Shown: one piece after another, positions 44,485 through 53,728 of the stretch | Layout: every line of letters begins with the position of its first letter | Position numbering within the stretch: the first letter of the stretch is position 1 | NCBI GenBank assembly: GCA_016296885.1 | Contig: JAEDHT010000002.1 | Span: forward strand, 1 to 64,000 | DNA: 64,000 nucleotides | Reading direction: 5' to 3' | From: Clostridiaceae bacterium | GTDB taxonomy: Bacteria; Bacillota; Clostridia; Oscillospirales; Acutalibacteraceae | The notes under the pieces: model-generated | Seen by the model: the letters and a program-made list of their open reading frames with translations, nothing else | The model's database searches: none | Told to the model about the DNA's origin: nothing | Program-made: the position numbers and the translations under genes

Positions 44485-45177
44485 ATGAACTATTCACATG
44501 AAGTGGAAAATATGTGCATTGTAACAAAGGGACCACATCACGGTCCTGCTCCCATACCTGAAGAGGGTAAATGGGTAAAGGCTTATGAGGTTAAGGACAT
44601 AGCTGGCTTATCACATGGTATCGGCTGGTGTGCTCCTCAACAGGGTGCTTGTAAGCTCACATTAAATGTAAAAGATGGTATTGTAGAAGAGGCTCTTGTA
44701 GAGACTCTTGGTTGCTCTGGTATGACTCACTCAGCTGCTATGGCTGCTGAGATTCTTCCAGGCAAAACATTGCTCGAATGTCTCAACACAGACTTGGTTT
44801 GTGATGCTATCAACATGGCTATGAAGAACATTTTTGAGCAGTTGGTATATGGTAGAAGCCAGACTGCATTCTCTGAGGACGGCTTGCCTGTAGGCGCTGC
44901 TCTTGAGGATTTAGGCAAAGGCCTCCGCTCACAGGTTGGCACAATGTTCAGCACCAAGGCAAAGGGTGTTCGTTATATGGAGATGGCTGAGGGCTATGTT
45001 CTCAAGACAGCTCTTGATGAGAACAACGAAGTTATCGGCTATCAGTTCGTTAAGCTCGGCAAGATGCTCGAAGACATCCGCCATGGTGTTTCTCCAGACG
45101 AGGCATACAAGAAGAATATTGGTCAATACGGTCGTTTTGATGGTGCTGCTAAGTACATCGACCCACGTGAAGAATAA
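44485..45177 (+). CDS. IscU/NifU-like iron-sulfur scaffold protein linked to GGGtGRT
   Basis: 230 residues from the ATG at 44485 (GAAAGGGG ten bases upstream; an upstream TTG is less likely). The IscU-like core is visible in GIGWCAPQQGACKLTLNVKD, EEALVETLGCSGMTHSAAMA and the helix LECLNTDLVCDAINMA. Cysteines occur at the WCA, GAC and GCSGM positions, although their spacing differs from housekeeping IscU. This variant is regularly paired with the GGGtGRT protein encoded next. Cluster assembly is the family expectation, but the specific partner is unknown. Codon use is strongly biased, suggesting high expression. Confidence 0.82.
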   Translation: MNYSHEVENMCIVTKGPHHGPAPIPEEGKWVKAYEVKDIAGLSHGIGWCAPQQGACKLTLNVKDGIVEEALVETLGCSGMTHSAAMAAEILPGKTLLECLNTDLVCDAINMAMKNIFEQLVYGRSQTAFSEDGLPVGAALEDLGKGLRSQVGTMFSTKAKGVRYMEMAEGYVLKTALDENNEVIGYQFVKLGKMLEDIRHGVSPDEAYKKNIGQYGRFDGAAKYIDPREE

Positions 45178-45197
45178 GGCAAGGAGGACTTAATTTT

Positions 45198-46208
45198 ATG
45201 GCTAACAATGTAAAATTTGAAGGTAAAGACAGAAGAATAGCTAAGATTGAGAAATGTCTTGCCGAATATGGTATTGAAAGTCTTGAGGCTGCAAGAGAAA
45301 TGTGCCTTGAGCATGGATTTGATCCGGATTCTATCGTTAAGGGTGTTCAGCCAATCGCATTTGAAAATGCAAGCTGGGCATACACACTCGGCTGTGCTAT
45401 CGCTCTCAAAAAAGGTGTTAAGTCAGCAGCTGATGCAGCAGAAGCTATCGGCCTTGGCTTAGAAGCTTTCTGTATTCCCGGTTCTGTAGCAGATCAGAGA
45501 CACGTTGGTATTGGTCATGGTAACTTGGGCGCAATGCTTCTCAGAGACGAGACAAAGTGCTTTGCTTTCCTCGCAGGCCACGAGAGCTTTGCAGCAGCTG
45601 AGGGTGCTCTTGGTATTGCAAGAACAGCCAACAAAGCAAGAAAAGAGCCATTGCGTGTTATCCTCAATGGTCTTGGCAAAGATGCAGCATATATCATTTC
45701 AAGAATCAACGGCTTTACATATGTAAAAACTGATTATGATTTCTACACAGGCGAGCTCAAAGTATTAGAAGAGAGAGCATTCTCTGATGGCGAGAGAGCA
45801 GCTGTAAAGTGCTATGGCGCAAATGACGTACTCGAAGGCGTTGCTATCATGCGTCATGAGGGCGTTGATGTTTCTATCACAGGTAACTCAACCAACCCAA
45901 CAAGATTCCAGCACTTGGTAGCAGGCACATACAAGAAGTGGGCTCTTGAAAACGGAGTTAAATACTTCTCTGTAGCAAGTGGCGGCGGCACAGGCAGAAC
46001 TCTCCACCCAGACAACATGGGTGCAGGTCCAGCTTCATATGGTCTCACAGACTCTATGGGTCGTATGCACGGCGATGCACAGTTTGCAGGTTCTTCATCT
46101 GTTCCGGCTCACGTTGAAATGATGGGACTTATCGGCATGGGCAACAACCCAATGGTTGGCGCTACAGTTGCTTGTGCAGTTGCAGTTTATGGTGCGTTAA
46201 ACAAGTAA
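45198..46208 (+). CDS. GGGtGRT protein (conserved, function unknown)
   Basis: 336 residues, cytoplasmic. It contains the naming motif SGGGTGRTLHPDNMG near residue 258, along with LGCAIALKKGVKSAADAAEA, GIGHGNLGAMLLRDETKCFA and the C-terminal HVEMMGLIGMGNNPMVGATV. The glycine-rich segments suggest a nucleotide- or phosphate-binding protein, but no activity has been established that I can name. It follows the IscU-like gene by 20 bases with AAGGAGG, and this two-gene arrangement recurs in anaerobes. Strong codon bias suggests abundance. Confidence 0.88.
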   Translation: MANNVKFEGKDRRIAKIEKCLAEYGIESLEAAREMCLEHGFDPDSIVKGVQPIAFENASWAYTLGCAIALKKGVKSAADAAEAIGLGLEAFCIPGSVADQRHVGIGHGNLGAMLLRDETKCFAFLAGHESFAAAEGALGIARTANKARKEPLRVILNGLGKDAAYIISRINGFTYVKTDYDFYTGELKVLEERAFSDGERAAVKCYGANDVLEGVAIMRHEGVDVSITGNSTNPTRFQHLVAGTYKKWALENGVKYFSVASGGGTGRTLHPDNMGAGPASYGLTDSMGRMHGDAQFAGSSSVPAHVEMMGLIGMGNNPMVGATVACAVAVYGALNK

Positions 46209-46252
46209 TTTAAGCTATATTATAAGCCTAATTGCATATTAATAATAAAAAG

Positions 46253-46300
46253 ATAAACACATCACTTGGTTTTTTAACCTTGTGATGTGTTTATTTTTTG
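46253..46300 (+). terminator. terminator of the IscU-like/GGGtGRT operon
   Basis: AAACACATCAC pairs with GTGATGTGTTT around a T-rich loop, then a T-run. Confidence 0.88.
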
Positions 46301-46322
46301 TATTACATTATATAAAATAGGC

Positions 46323-46361
46323 GAACAGCCCCAAGGCTTTTTATCACCTTGGGGCTGTTCA
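46323..46361 (-). terminator. strong hairpin after the second small peptide gene
   Basis: GAACAGCCCCAAGG pairs perfectly with CCTTGGGGCTGTTC around a 10-base loop. T-runs are weak on both sides, so it may be a terminator or a 3'-end stabiliser. Confidence 0.6.
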
Positions 46362-46386
46362 TTATGAAAGATACTTATGAAAAATC

Positions 46387-46548
46387 TTATCTTAGCGCAC
46401 TGAAAGCTCTGAATGAGTTATCAACATCCATTACAGTATCTGTATCACTCTCTGTTATTTCAGAATCTGTATCACCGGATGCTGCCATAACGTCTTGTGC
46501 GAGAAGCATTTCATCTATCAATTCCGGAGTATTATATAATTTTTTCAT
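46387..46548 (-). CDS. 53-residue acidic peptide of a small-peptide family (member 2)
   Basis: ATG at 46548, ten bases after AAGGAGG (46565-46559), stop at 46387. It begins MKKLYNTPELIDEMLLAQDV, then MAASGDTDSEITESDTDT, and ends DNSFRAFSALR. It aligns with the 54-residue product at 30355-30519: MKK-x-Y-x-x-P and DVMAAS fall at identical positions, with a shared DTDT and FSAL end. It begins only 21 bases after the stop of the giant LRR/VWA gene, so the two are probably one transcript. It has no signal peptide, no Cys and a net negative charge. Function is unknown; a precursor peptide, a small partner of the surface protein or a regulator are all possible. Confidence 0.72.
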   Translation of the reverse strand: MKKLYNTPELIDEMLLAQDVMAASGDTDSEITESDTDTVMDVDNSFRAFSALR

Positions 46549-46569
46549 TGTAAAAATACCTCCTTAAAA

Positions 46570-49500
46570 TCAAGCTACTTTAGCAAGTGCATCGTAAGCT
46601 TGGCTAACTGCTGACCAAGCACTATCAAAGCTTGTGCGGCAACCGCCTGCGAATTTACTGTCTGAATATGTGTGGTATCCACGACGTCCAAATCCGTTAG
46701 CGTCTGTGTAATCAACATATGCTCTTGCCTCTACAAGGTCACCCTTGTAAGCTGAATCTGCGCCATCATATTTGATAACGAGTGTTGACAAGCGATAGTC
46801 GTCGAACATTCTGTGGTTCTGATCGCCTTCTTTTGTACAATCAATATCTACAGCGCCTGTTGTCTTCTTGTTAAGCTTTGTAAGATTTGCTATATCGGTC
46901 TTAGCATATGCTGTGTAACCATAAGATACGCTCTTGCCGTTCAAGCCCTGAAGCTCTTCGAGCATACCGTTGCGATATACTGTTACGAAACGAAGTGCGT
47001 CTTGATCTGTGTTGTAATCGCTAGTAAACTTATCTGCAACTTCTTTGCTTCTGATCTGAACACCTTCGAGGCTAAAGCCCTTAAGTGATGATCCACCATA
47101 GCTGTTCTTATCTTTACCGTCCTTAGTAACTGTACCTACCGGTACCCATGCAGCATAGAGATTGAGGTTTCCATCTGCATCGTCATAATCGGCGATTGTG
47201 ATGGTCTTTTCGAATGCTGTGCCGTTTGTTGTGCCTACAGTAAGGTCTGTAGTGTACCATCCGGCAAACAGATAACCGTCTTTAACCGGTAGGCCATCCT
47301 CAACATTTACGCCTGCCTCTGCAGATGTGATCGGTGCTTCTGTAAGCTTATGAGTTGTAGCACCATCATATATTATTGACTCTTGTAATAATGTTGAACC
47401 GTTGTAATAACGAATGTAAGAAGCTTCTTCCTGGCTAGCACTAAGAATTGGTGTTTCCACTTCATTTAATACCTCATTGCCTCTAGCCATATCCATTACT
47501 CTAGTAATACTGTTACCCTCTAATGATGTAGGATATGTTTCGCTTGCTCCACGTGGTCCACCTGATTCAGGGTTAGCTACAAGCTGAAGTGGGATTGTAA
47601 TGTAATAAGGAGTAGATGCCTTTAGCTTTGATACATCCCATGTAATTACGTTATCTTCTATGGTAACTATAGAATCACCATATTCACCACCACTAGCTGT
47701 AGTAGCTGATGTGGTAAAACGAGCTGTATCAATGCTTATTGAAATTTCGTTAGGATGTGCTGCTGAATAGAATGCACTTGTGAATGCATCTATAAGTTTG
47801 CTTTCATCGTTAGCACTATATACCATATCTGGGGTTGTGCTAATAGCATCAAGTTGTGCTTTACCAGCACTACTTAGATCTCCCAAATAAGCACTTGCTA
47901 TAGAACAACCGAGTGCCTTTATAGCAGCAGCCTCTGCTCCACCATATATACCATTACTGTCTACATTACCATGGTTTGGATATCCATCTGTAAAGAAAAT
48001 AACCATTGGATCTCTTGATTTATCTTTTCTATTTTTAATAAAGTCACGTGCCTGTCCTAAGCCTGCTGAATAATTGGTTTCTCCAATTGTAACTTGAGTG
48101 TTAAGATATGAGAGAACTACTTGTAAATCATCTGTAAAACCAAGGTTACTCTCTAAATCGTAACCAAATGTTGCAAATGCCACACGGCTACCCTTGATCT
48201 GTGTTAGAACAGAGGCTGACATTTTTTCGACAATATCAATCATTGTAGTAAATTTACTACCTTCCATACTACCACTTACATCAAGTACAAATACTACATC
48301 TTTTGGCTCGTATAGCGCATAGGAGTAGTCAACACGAAGCTCAGCTTCATTTTTTGACCTATCTGTCCACTTAGCCGATTGCTTAATCCATGTATTGGAG
48401 TATTCTCCGTTTAACTTACCAACTTTAGTATCTTCGTAACCTTCTACGACATTATTGTCACCTTCGTAATAGAAGGATGAATCTTTAAATGCTTCATCAA
48501 AAGCTACATCGTCTGCCCATATTGCATAAAGTGTATCTGCTCCGTCAAAATTAAGAACATTAGGGTAAAAATATCCACCTAAAGTATTATTTGTTGACCA
48601 ACCAAGAAATTCGTCATTATCTCTAGTAGGTGTTGGTAATGATGCAATAGGAGTACCTACGGTTTTTGTAATAGTTGTAGATGTGCCCGCCGGTAATGTT
48701 CCACCATTTAGGTTAAGAGTTACATCATATGTAGCCCCAAATTCCATAAAACGTGATAAAGTGTTTGTTTCTCTACAATAATCATATGCCTTTGATGGTT
48801 TTGGTGCAATTACAATGGTGTCAGCTGGAATAGTATTTTTGTTTTCTCCTAGACTTGTATTCTCACCATAAATATAAATTGAATTTAACTGCATACAATC
48901 TTGAAATGCAAAATCACCTATAGTTGTTACACTAGCTGGTATCTCTACTGATGTCAATGCTCTACAGCGGTTAAATGCATGATTATCTATAGTTGTTACA
49001 CTGTCTGGAATATTAACTGTATTTAATGCCCTACAGTCATTAAATACAGAGTTACTTATAGTTGTTACACCGTCAGGAATATCAACTGATGTTAATGCCA
49101 TACAGTTAGCAAATGCAGATTCTTCTATGGTTGTTACACCATCTGGAATATCTATTGAGCTTAGTATCTCACAACCAGCAAACGCACGAGCACCTATGCT
49201 TGTTACACTATCAGGAATATCAACTGATGTTAATGCTCTATGCCAATAAAATGCATTATCACCTATAGTTGTCACACCATCATGAATAACAGCGGATGTA
49301 ATGTTTTCTCTATACTCGTACCATGGTGAGCTGTCATATTGCTCACCTTCTGTCATTGGTCCATCACCATATATGTGAAGAACACCATCTGTAGTAATAC
49401 CCCAGATAGTAGCACCATCAGATGTAATACCAGAAGCTATAAAATCATCTTGGCTTTCAAATTTAATATCATTTGCAATACAATACGTGTATGCTTTAGA

Positions 49501-51684
49501 ACCAAATTCTCCAGATACTACAAGATCAGCTGAACAATTCTTGAAAGCATCGTTTCCAATGCTAGTAACACTAGCTGGGATTGTTGCTGATGTCAGATTG
49601 CTACAGCCATAGAAATCACTTCTTCCAATGCTAGTTACAGTAGCTGGGATTGTTACTGAAGCCAAACTAGAGCAACTTTGGAAGCTGTAATCAGGAATTT
49701 TTGTAACAGCTGGGCCAAATGTTAAAGACTTTAAGGCACTAAGGCCATTGAAGTAACCAGTATTAGTCATCTCACAGTCAATAGTAAGTTCTTCCAATCC
49801 ATAACAAGAAGAAAATGCTCCACTGTTAAGGTTAGTAACACTAGCCGGAATTGTTAATGAAGGCAAATTAGGACAAGTTGAAAATGCTCCATAACCAATG
49901 CTAGTTACACCCTCTGGGATTGTTAACGAAGTCAGATTAATACAAGATCCAAAAGTTCCATCATTAATACTAGTCACACCGGATGGAATTGCTACTGATT
50001 CTAAACTACGACAGCCATTAAAAGCATACTGTCCAATGCTAGTAAGCTTAGATGGGAGTGTTGCTGTTGATAGATTTGAACAACCATAAAAAACATAACT
50101 TCCAATGCTAGTCAGAGTAGATGGGAATGTTACTAAAGTCAAGTTAGAGCAATTTTGGAAGCAATAATCAGGAATTGTTGTAACACCCTCGCCAAATGTA
50201 ACAGACTTCAAGCTATTACGATTACAGAAATAAGCAGTACCAGGGAGATTACAGTTTATATTAAGATTTTCCAGTCCATTGCAATTATTAAATGAATTAA
50301 AACTAATAGAAGTAGCAGTTTTTGGGATAGTTAGTGTTTTAATATTTGAACAACCATCAAATGCATAATCTGCAACATCTGTGATACCTTCCAAATATAC
50401 AACTGATGTGATATCATACATATAATCGCGCCAGTTACCCAAGTCGCCACTGGAAGAACCTTTACCACTTAAAACAAATGTTCCATCCTCGTATAATGTC
50501 CATCTAAGGTTGCCGTTATAATCACCTGAAGCTTTAACCTCACTGGTAGAACTCTCAAATGTAATACCCTTGCTGCTACAGAAGCTCTGTGCATATGAAC
50601 CTGGTTCTCCAGATATCACGAGATCGCTTGAGCAATCTAAGAAAGCATTGCCTGCAATGCTAGTTACACTAGATGGAATCTCAACTGATGTAAGATTATC
50701 ACAGCCATAGAAAGCACCCTCCCCAATAGTGGTTACATTACCTGGAATTACTACTGATGTAATATTACTACAATATTCAAATGCATAACCACGAATTGTT
50801 TCAAGAGTATCAGGAATAGTTCCTGTTGACTGCACTGTGGCTTTTATCAGCTCTTTTCCATCTGCTGTAAGTAACAAGTTATCTTCTAATACAAAGGAAG
50901 TGTTTTGTGGGGATATTGTAATGGATGTAAGTTCTGCACCACCGGCAAGTTTATCCCCTATGCTCTGTAAACCACTACCAATAGTTAATGAAGTTAAAGA
51001 GTTACAACCGGAGAAGTTGTTAGTACCAATAGATGTAACACTATCCGGGATTACAAAAGACTCTAAGCTACTACAACCACCAAAGTTGTTATCACCAATA
51101 GTTTTTATATTATTTCCAAGTGTTACAGTTTTCAAACTGGTGCATCCACCAAACATAGCATTTGGCAATGCAGTAAGACCGTCACCTATTACAAAGGAAA
51201 CCAATTTTTGACATCCGCCAAACAAACTGTCTGGTAATGTTGTAACACCGTTCCCCATGTCAACAGACACTAAACCAGTACATCCACCAAATGCACCACT
51301 ACCAACCGTAGTAACAGTATCTGCAATAGTTAATGTTTCGATATTTGAACATCCACCAAATGCCTGTGCTGCAATATCTGTGATACCGTCCTCAAATACA
51401 AGTGATGTGATATTGCCCATGTATTTACGCCAGGTTGCTTTATCGCCACTGGTGGTACCTGATGTTGCATCGGGTCCTTTTTTTACAATGAAACTTCCGT
51501 CGTCATAATATTCCCATATGACGCCAGTATCGTTATAGTCGCCACTTTCAACTAAAGTTGCACCTCTGGCTTCCAAGTCTTTGACACCATTGCCAAAAAC
51601 GTCTTTGATACCCTCAGCATTAACTGCTATTGCACTAGATAATGCCAGCATCGCTACTAAGAGTATGCTGATAATTTTTTTCAT
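46570..51684 (-). CDS. giant BspA-type leucine-rich-repeat surface protein with VWA domain
   Basis: 1704 residues, exported (signal peptide about 1-23). Three LRR_5/BspA blocks (about 65-370, 385-745 and 750-980) consist of repeats like VTSIGDxAFxGCxxLxSVxIP. Each block opens with a short W-E/T-x-x-x-DG-type module. Next come an InlB B-repeat (about 985-1060, ending LYAIWADD), a von Willebrand A domain (about 1125-1300) with an intact MIDAS (VLDVSGSMEG, and TDGYPNHG), a second InlB repeat (about 1425-1510, LYAAWVP) and an unassigned C-terminal domain of about 180 residues. No dockerin, LPxTG motif or membrane anchor is seen at the end. It is likely an adhesin or matrix protein. Its promoter is at 51835-51863. 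Confidence 0.9.
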   Translation of the reverse strand: MKKIISILLVAMLALSSAIAVNAEGIKDVFGNGVKDLEARGATLVESGDYNDTGVIWEYYDDGSFIVKKGPDATSGTTSGDKATWRKYMGNITSLVFEDGITDIAAQAFGGCSNIETLTIADTVTTVGSGAFGGCTGLVSVDMGNGVTTLPDSLFGGCQKLVSFVIGDGLTALPNAMFGGCTSLKTVTLGNNIKTIGDNNFGGCSSLESFVIPDSVTSIGTNNFSGCNSLTSLTIGSGLQSIGDKLAGGAELTSITISPQNTSFVLEDNLLLTADGKELIKATVQSTGTIPDTLETIRGYAFEYCSNITSVVIPGNVTTIGEGAFYGCDNLTSVEIPSSVTSIAGNAFLDCSSDLVISGEPGSYAQSFCSSKGITFESSTSEVKASGDYNGNLRWTLYEDGTFVLSGKGSSSGDLGNWRDYMYDITSVVYLEGITDVADYAFDGCSNIKTLTIPKTATSISFNSFNNCNGLENLNINCNLPGTAYFCNRNSLKSVTFGEGVTTIPDYCFQNCSNLTLVTFPSTLTSIGSYVFYGCSNLSTATLPSKLTSIGQYAFNGCRSLESVAIPSGVTSINDGTFGSCINLTSLTIPEGVTSIGYGAFSTCPNLPSLTIPASVTNLNSGAFSSCYGLEELTIDCEMTNTGYFNGLSALKSLTFGPAVTKIPDYSFQSCSSLASVTIPATVTSIGRSDFYGCSNLTSATIPASVTSIGNDAFKNCSADLVVSGEFGSKAYTYCIANDIKFESQDDFIASGITSDGATIWGITTDGVLHIYGDGPMTEGEQYDSSPWYEYRENITSAVIHDGVTTIGDNAFYWHRALTSVDIPDSVTSIGARAFAGCEILSSIDIPDGVTTIEESAFANCMALTSVDIPDGVTTISNSVFNDCRALNTVNIPDSVTTIDNHAFNRCRALTSVEIPASVTTIGDFAFQDCMQLNSIYIYGENTSLGENKNTIPADTIVIAPKPSKAYDYCRETNTLSRFMEFGATYDVTLNLNGGTLPAGTSTTITKTVGTPIASLPTPTRDNDEFLGWSTNNTLGGYFYPNVLNFDGADTLYAIWADDVAFDEAFKDSSFYYEGDNNVVEGYEDTKVGKLNGEYSNTWIKQSAKWTDRSKNEAELRVDYSYALYEPKDVVFVLDVSGSMEGSKFTTMIDIVEKMSASVLTQIKGSRVAFATFGYDLESNLGFTDDLQVVLSYLNTQVTIGETNYSAGLGQARDFIKNRKDKSRDPMVIFFTDGYPNHGNVDSNGIYGGAEAAAIKALGCSIASAYLGDLSSAGKAQLDAISTTPDMVYSANDESKLIDAFTSAFYSAAHPNEISISIDTARFTTSATTASGGEYGDSIVTIEDNVITWDVSKLKASTPYYITIPLQLVANPESGGPRGASETYPTSLEGNSITRVMDMARGNEVLNEVETPILSASQEEASYIRYYNGSTLLQESIIYDGATTHKLTEAPITSAEAGVNVEDGLPVKDGYLFAGWYTTDLTVGTTNGTAFEKTITIADYDDADGNLNLYAAWVPVGTVTKDGKDKNSYGGSSLKGFSLEGVQIRSKEVADKFTSDYNTDQDALRFVTVYRNGMLEELQGLNGKSVSYGYTAYAKTDIANLTKLNKKTTGAVDIDCTKEGDQNHRMFDDYRLSTLVIKYDGADSAYKGDLVEARAYVDYTDANGFGRRGYHTYSDSKFAGGCRTSFDSAWSAVSQAYDALAKVA

Positions 51685-51788
51685 AAAAAATTACCTTCCC
51701 TTCTAAAATTCTTTAAATTTTAAGGATATTTGCTAATTAATAAAAGCTTAAAAAAACTGCCCTCCTTTGCATTAGACAACCGTGCCAC

Positions 51789-51811
51789 TAGATAAAATAC
51801 CCTTTTATCTA
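51789..51811. promoter_or_regulatory. inverted repeat in the leader of the LRR/VWA gene
   Basis: TAGATAAAA-TACCC-TTTTATCTA is a perfect 9-base inverted repeat about 20-45 bases after the expected transcription start. It may be an operator or an RNA hairpin. Confidence 0.5.
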
Positions 51812-51834
51812 ATAAGCACAGTACTATTATCACC

Positions 51835-51863
51835 ATTATACAAAATGATAAAAAAAATAGCAA
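51835..51863 (-). promoter_or_regulatory. promoter of the LRR/VWA-peptide operon
   Basis: On the minus strand, TTGCTA (51863-51858) and TATAAT (51840-51835), 17-base spacer. Confidence 0.65.
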
Positions 51864-51979
51864 TATTATTATTTTTTTAATTATATTTATAACCATTTTT
51901 CTATATATTTTACAAATATAGCTACATTAAACAATCTATTCTTTGTGCAATTTGCAGATTAAAACACCCCAATACACAT

Positions 51980-52018
51980 AAAAAAAACACCTTATCCCCA
52001 GCGAACTGAGAATAAGGA
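51980..52018 (-). terminator. rpsT terminator
   Basis: On the minus strand, CCTTATTCTCAG pairs with CTGGGGATAAGG around TTCG, then a run of T residues. Confidence 0.85.
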
Positions 52019-52039
52019 TCTTTTTCATAAATATAAAGA

Positions 52040-52300
52040 TTACTGAGCAGCGTTAAGCTTGCGAACGAGAGCTGACTTATTTCTTGCAGCAGTATTCTTA
52101 TGAATAATGCCCTTTGCAGCTGCCTTATCGATAGATTTAATTGCTTCTCTAACTGCTACTTCTTTGTTAGCGGATGCGTCACTTATTGCAATGTTAGCCT
52201 TCTTAACAGATGTTCTCAAAGCTGATCTTGTAGCTTTGTTTCTAGCAGTCTTAACAGCAATAACCTTAACACGCTTCTTAGCTGATTTAATATTCGGCAC
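52040..52300 (-). CDS. rpsT: 30S ribosomal protein S20
   Basis: 86 residues, GTG start (52300) after AAGGAGG. The sequence MPNIKSAKKRVKV opens the typical all-helical, lysine/alanine-rich S20, with IDKAAAKGIIHKNTAARNKS near the C-terminus. It binds 16S rRNA early in assembly. It has its own promoter (52337-52366) and terminator. Confidence 0.98.
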   Translation of the reverse strand: MPNIKSAKKRVKVIAVKTARNKATRSALRTSVKKANIAISDASANKEVAVREAIKSIDKAAAKGIIHKNTAARNKSALVRKLNAAQ

Positions 52301-52336
52301 TTGTCTAACCTCCTTTTCGCATACTCACGTTGTAGT

Positions 52337-52366
52337 ATTATAACACTAATATGCAATGTTTGTCAA
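52337..52366 (-). promoter_or_regulatory. rpsT promoter
   Basis: On the minus strand, TTGACA (52366-52361) and TATAAT (52342-52337), 18-base spacer. Confidence 0.8.
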
Positions 52367-52409
52367 TAGTTTTTGATTATTTATAAGCTTATATTTTATT
52401 TAAACGGGA

Positions 52410-53519
52410 TTATCTGTTTCCGTTAAATATCTCCATAATATCATAGAAGGTATCGTCATCATCAGAATCCCTCTTCATATTCTCTGCAAGCTTGTTTACA
52501 CTCTCATCATCTGCAGCAACAGGAGAAGCTACTGTAACGGCACTATCCATCTGCTTAGAGCCTTTGAGAGAGCCTGTTGCTATTACTGTAACCTTCATAG
52601 CATCTTCCATAGCATCATCAAATGCCACACCAAAGATAACCTTAGCTTCATCAGAAACTCTGCTACTGATAAGTGTAGCGGCAGAATCGATCTCGTCAAG
52701 ACCAACATCAGGTGATGTGGTGAAGTTGATAATAACACCTGCGGCGCCATCAATGTCAGTTTCGAGCAATGGGCTGGAGATAGCCATATCGGCTGCCTTT
52801 GTAGCCTTATCTTTACCCTCTGCAAAGCCAACGCCCATATGAGCATAGCCAGAATCTTTCATAACTGTGGTTACATCAGCAAAGTCAAGGTTGATATAAC
52901 CAGGAATGAGGATGAGGTCTGATATACTCTGCACACCTTGACGCAATACGTCATCTGCGATAGAGAATGCATTTTTGAGTGTGATTCTCTCTGTGCTTAC
53001 GTTCTTTAATCTTTCGTTAGGCACAACGATGAGTGAATCCACATATTTGCTGAGCTCTTGGATACCACTCTCAGCCTGAGCCATACGATTTTTACCCTCA
53101 AAGTTAAAAGGCTTTGTAACGATAGCTACTGTAAGGATACCCATCTCTTTTGCTATTCTTGCTACAACCGGAGCAGCGCCTGTGCCTGTGCCACCGCCCA
53201 TACCGGCTGTAATGAACACCATATCTGTGTCACGCAAAACAGCGGCAATTTCTTCTTCACTTTCTTCTGCTGCCTGACAGCCTACCTCCGGCTTAGAGCC
53301 TGCGCCCTGACCATGGGTAATTTTTTCACCTATCTGAATTTTCTTATCGGCTTTTGAAAATTGTAAAACGTGGTCATCTGTGTTGAGAACAACAAACTCC
53401 ACACGGGAAACATTCTCTTCTACCATTCTGTTGACAGCGTTACCGCCACCACCGCCAACACCTATTACCTTAATCACTCTGCGGATTTCACCTATATCAT
53501 TCGCTAATTCCAACGGCAT
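52410..53519 (-). CDS. ftsZ: cell division protein FtsZ
   Basis: Tubulin-like GTPase that forms the Z ring, 369 residues. The GTP site has [29 protein letters not shown] and the T7-loop region [11 protein letters not shown]. The domain ends near residue 320. A short acidic linker leads to the C-terminal peptide [15 protein letters not shown], which departs from the common DIPxFLR form that binds FtsA. AGGAGGAATTC lies before the ATG. It follows ftsQ/divIB by 209 bases, with a promoter in the gap. No ftsA is next to it. Confidence 0.98.
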   Translation of the reverse strand: MPLELANDIGEIRRVIKVIGVGGGGGNAVNRMVEENVSRVEFVVLNTDDHVLQFSKADKKIQIGEKITHGQGAGSKPEVGCQAAEESEEEIAAVLRDTDMVFITAGMGGGTGTGAAPVVARIAKEMGILTVAIVTKPFNFEGKNRMAQAESGIQELSKYVDSLIVVPNERLKNVSTERITLKNAFSIADDVLRQGVQSISDLILIPGYINLDFADVTTVMKDSGYAHMGVGFAEGKDKATKAADMAISSPLLETDIDGAAGVIINFTTSPDVGLDEIDSAATLISSRVSDEAKVIFGVAFDDAMEDAMKVTVIATGSLKGSKQMDSAVTVASPVAADDESVNKLAENMKRDSDDDDTFYDIMEIFNGNR

Positions 53520-53602
53520 TTGAATTCCTCCTGTATTTTTTCGTCTTTATTTCATACATCAATGCATAAGCCTACATATATTAGATGCCACAATCTTATA
53601 AT

Positions 53603-53631
53603 ATGATATCATAGTAATCTGCAAATTTCAA
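53603..53631 (-). promoter_or_regulatory. putative ftsZ promoter
   Basis: On the minus strand, TTGAAA (53631-53626) and TATCAT (53608-53603), 17-base spacer. Confidence 0.5.
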
Positions 53632-53728
53632 TAATAATTTCCAAAAACATTATATTAATTCGATATTACAGTTTTTTTGTTAATTTTTTGTAATATTTAA
53701 ACAAACAAAAGACTTTTTGCGACAAAAA

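Larger units (their letters stand above)
51685..52039. other. intergenic region between the LRR/VWA gene and rpsT
   Basis: It holds the LRR/VWA promoter and a leader of about 145 bases with a perfect hairpin, plus the rpsT terminator. No gene is seen. Confidence 0.6.

Noticed and set aside
49900..51500. Regularly spaced repeats that could suggest a CRISPR array
   Set aside because: They encode in-frame leucine-rich repeats of about 23 residues; spacing and sequence follow the protein repeat, with no conserved direct repeat and no cas genes.
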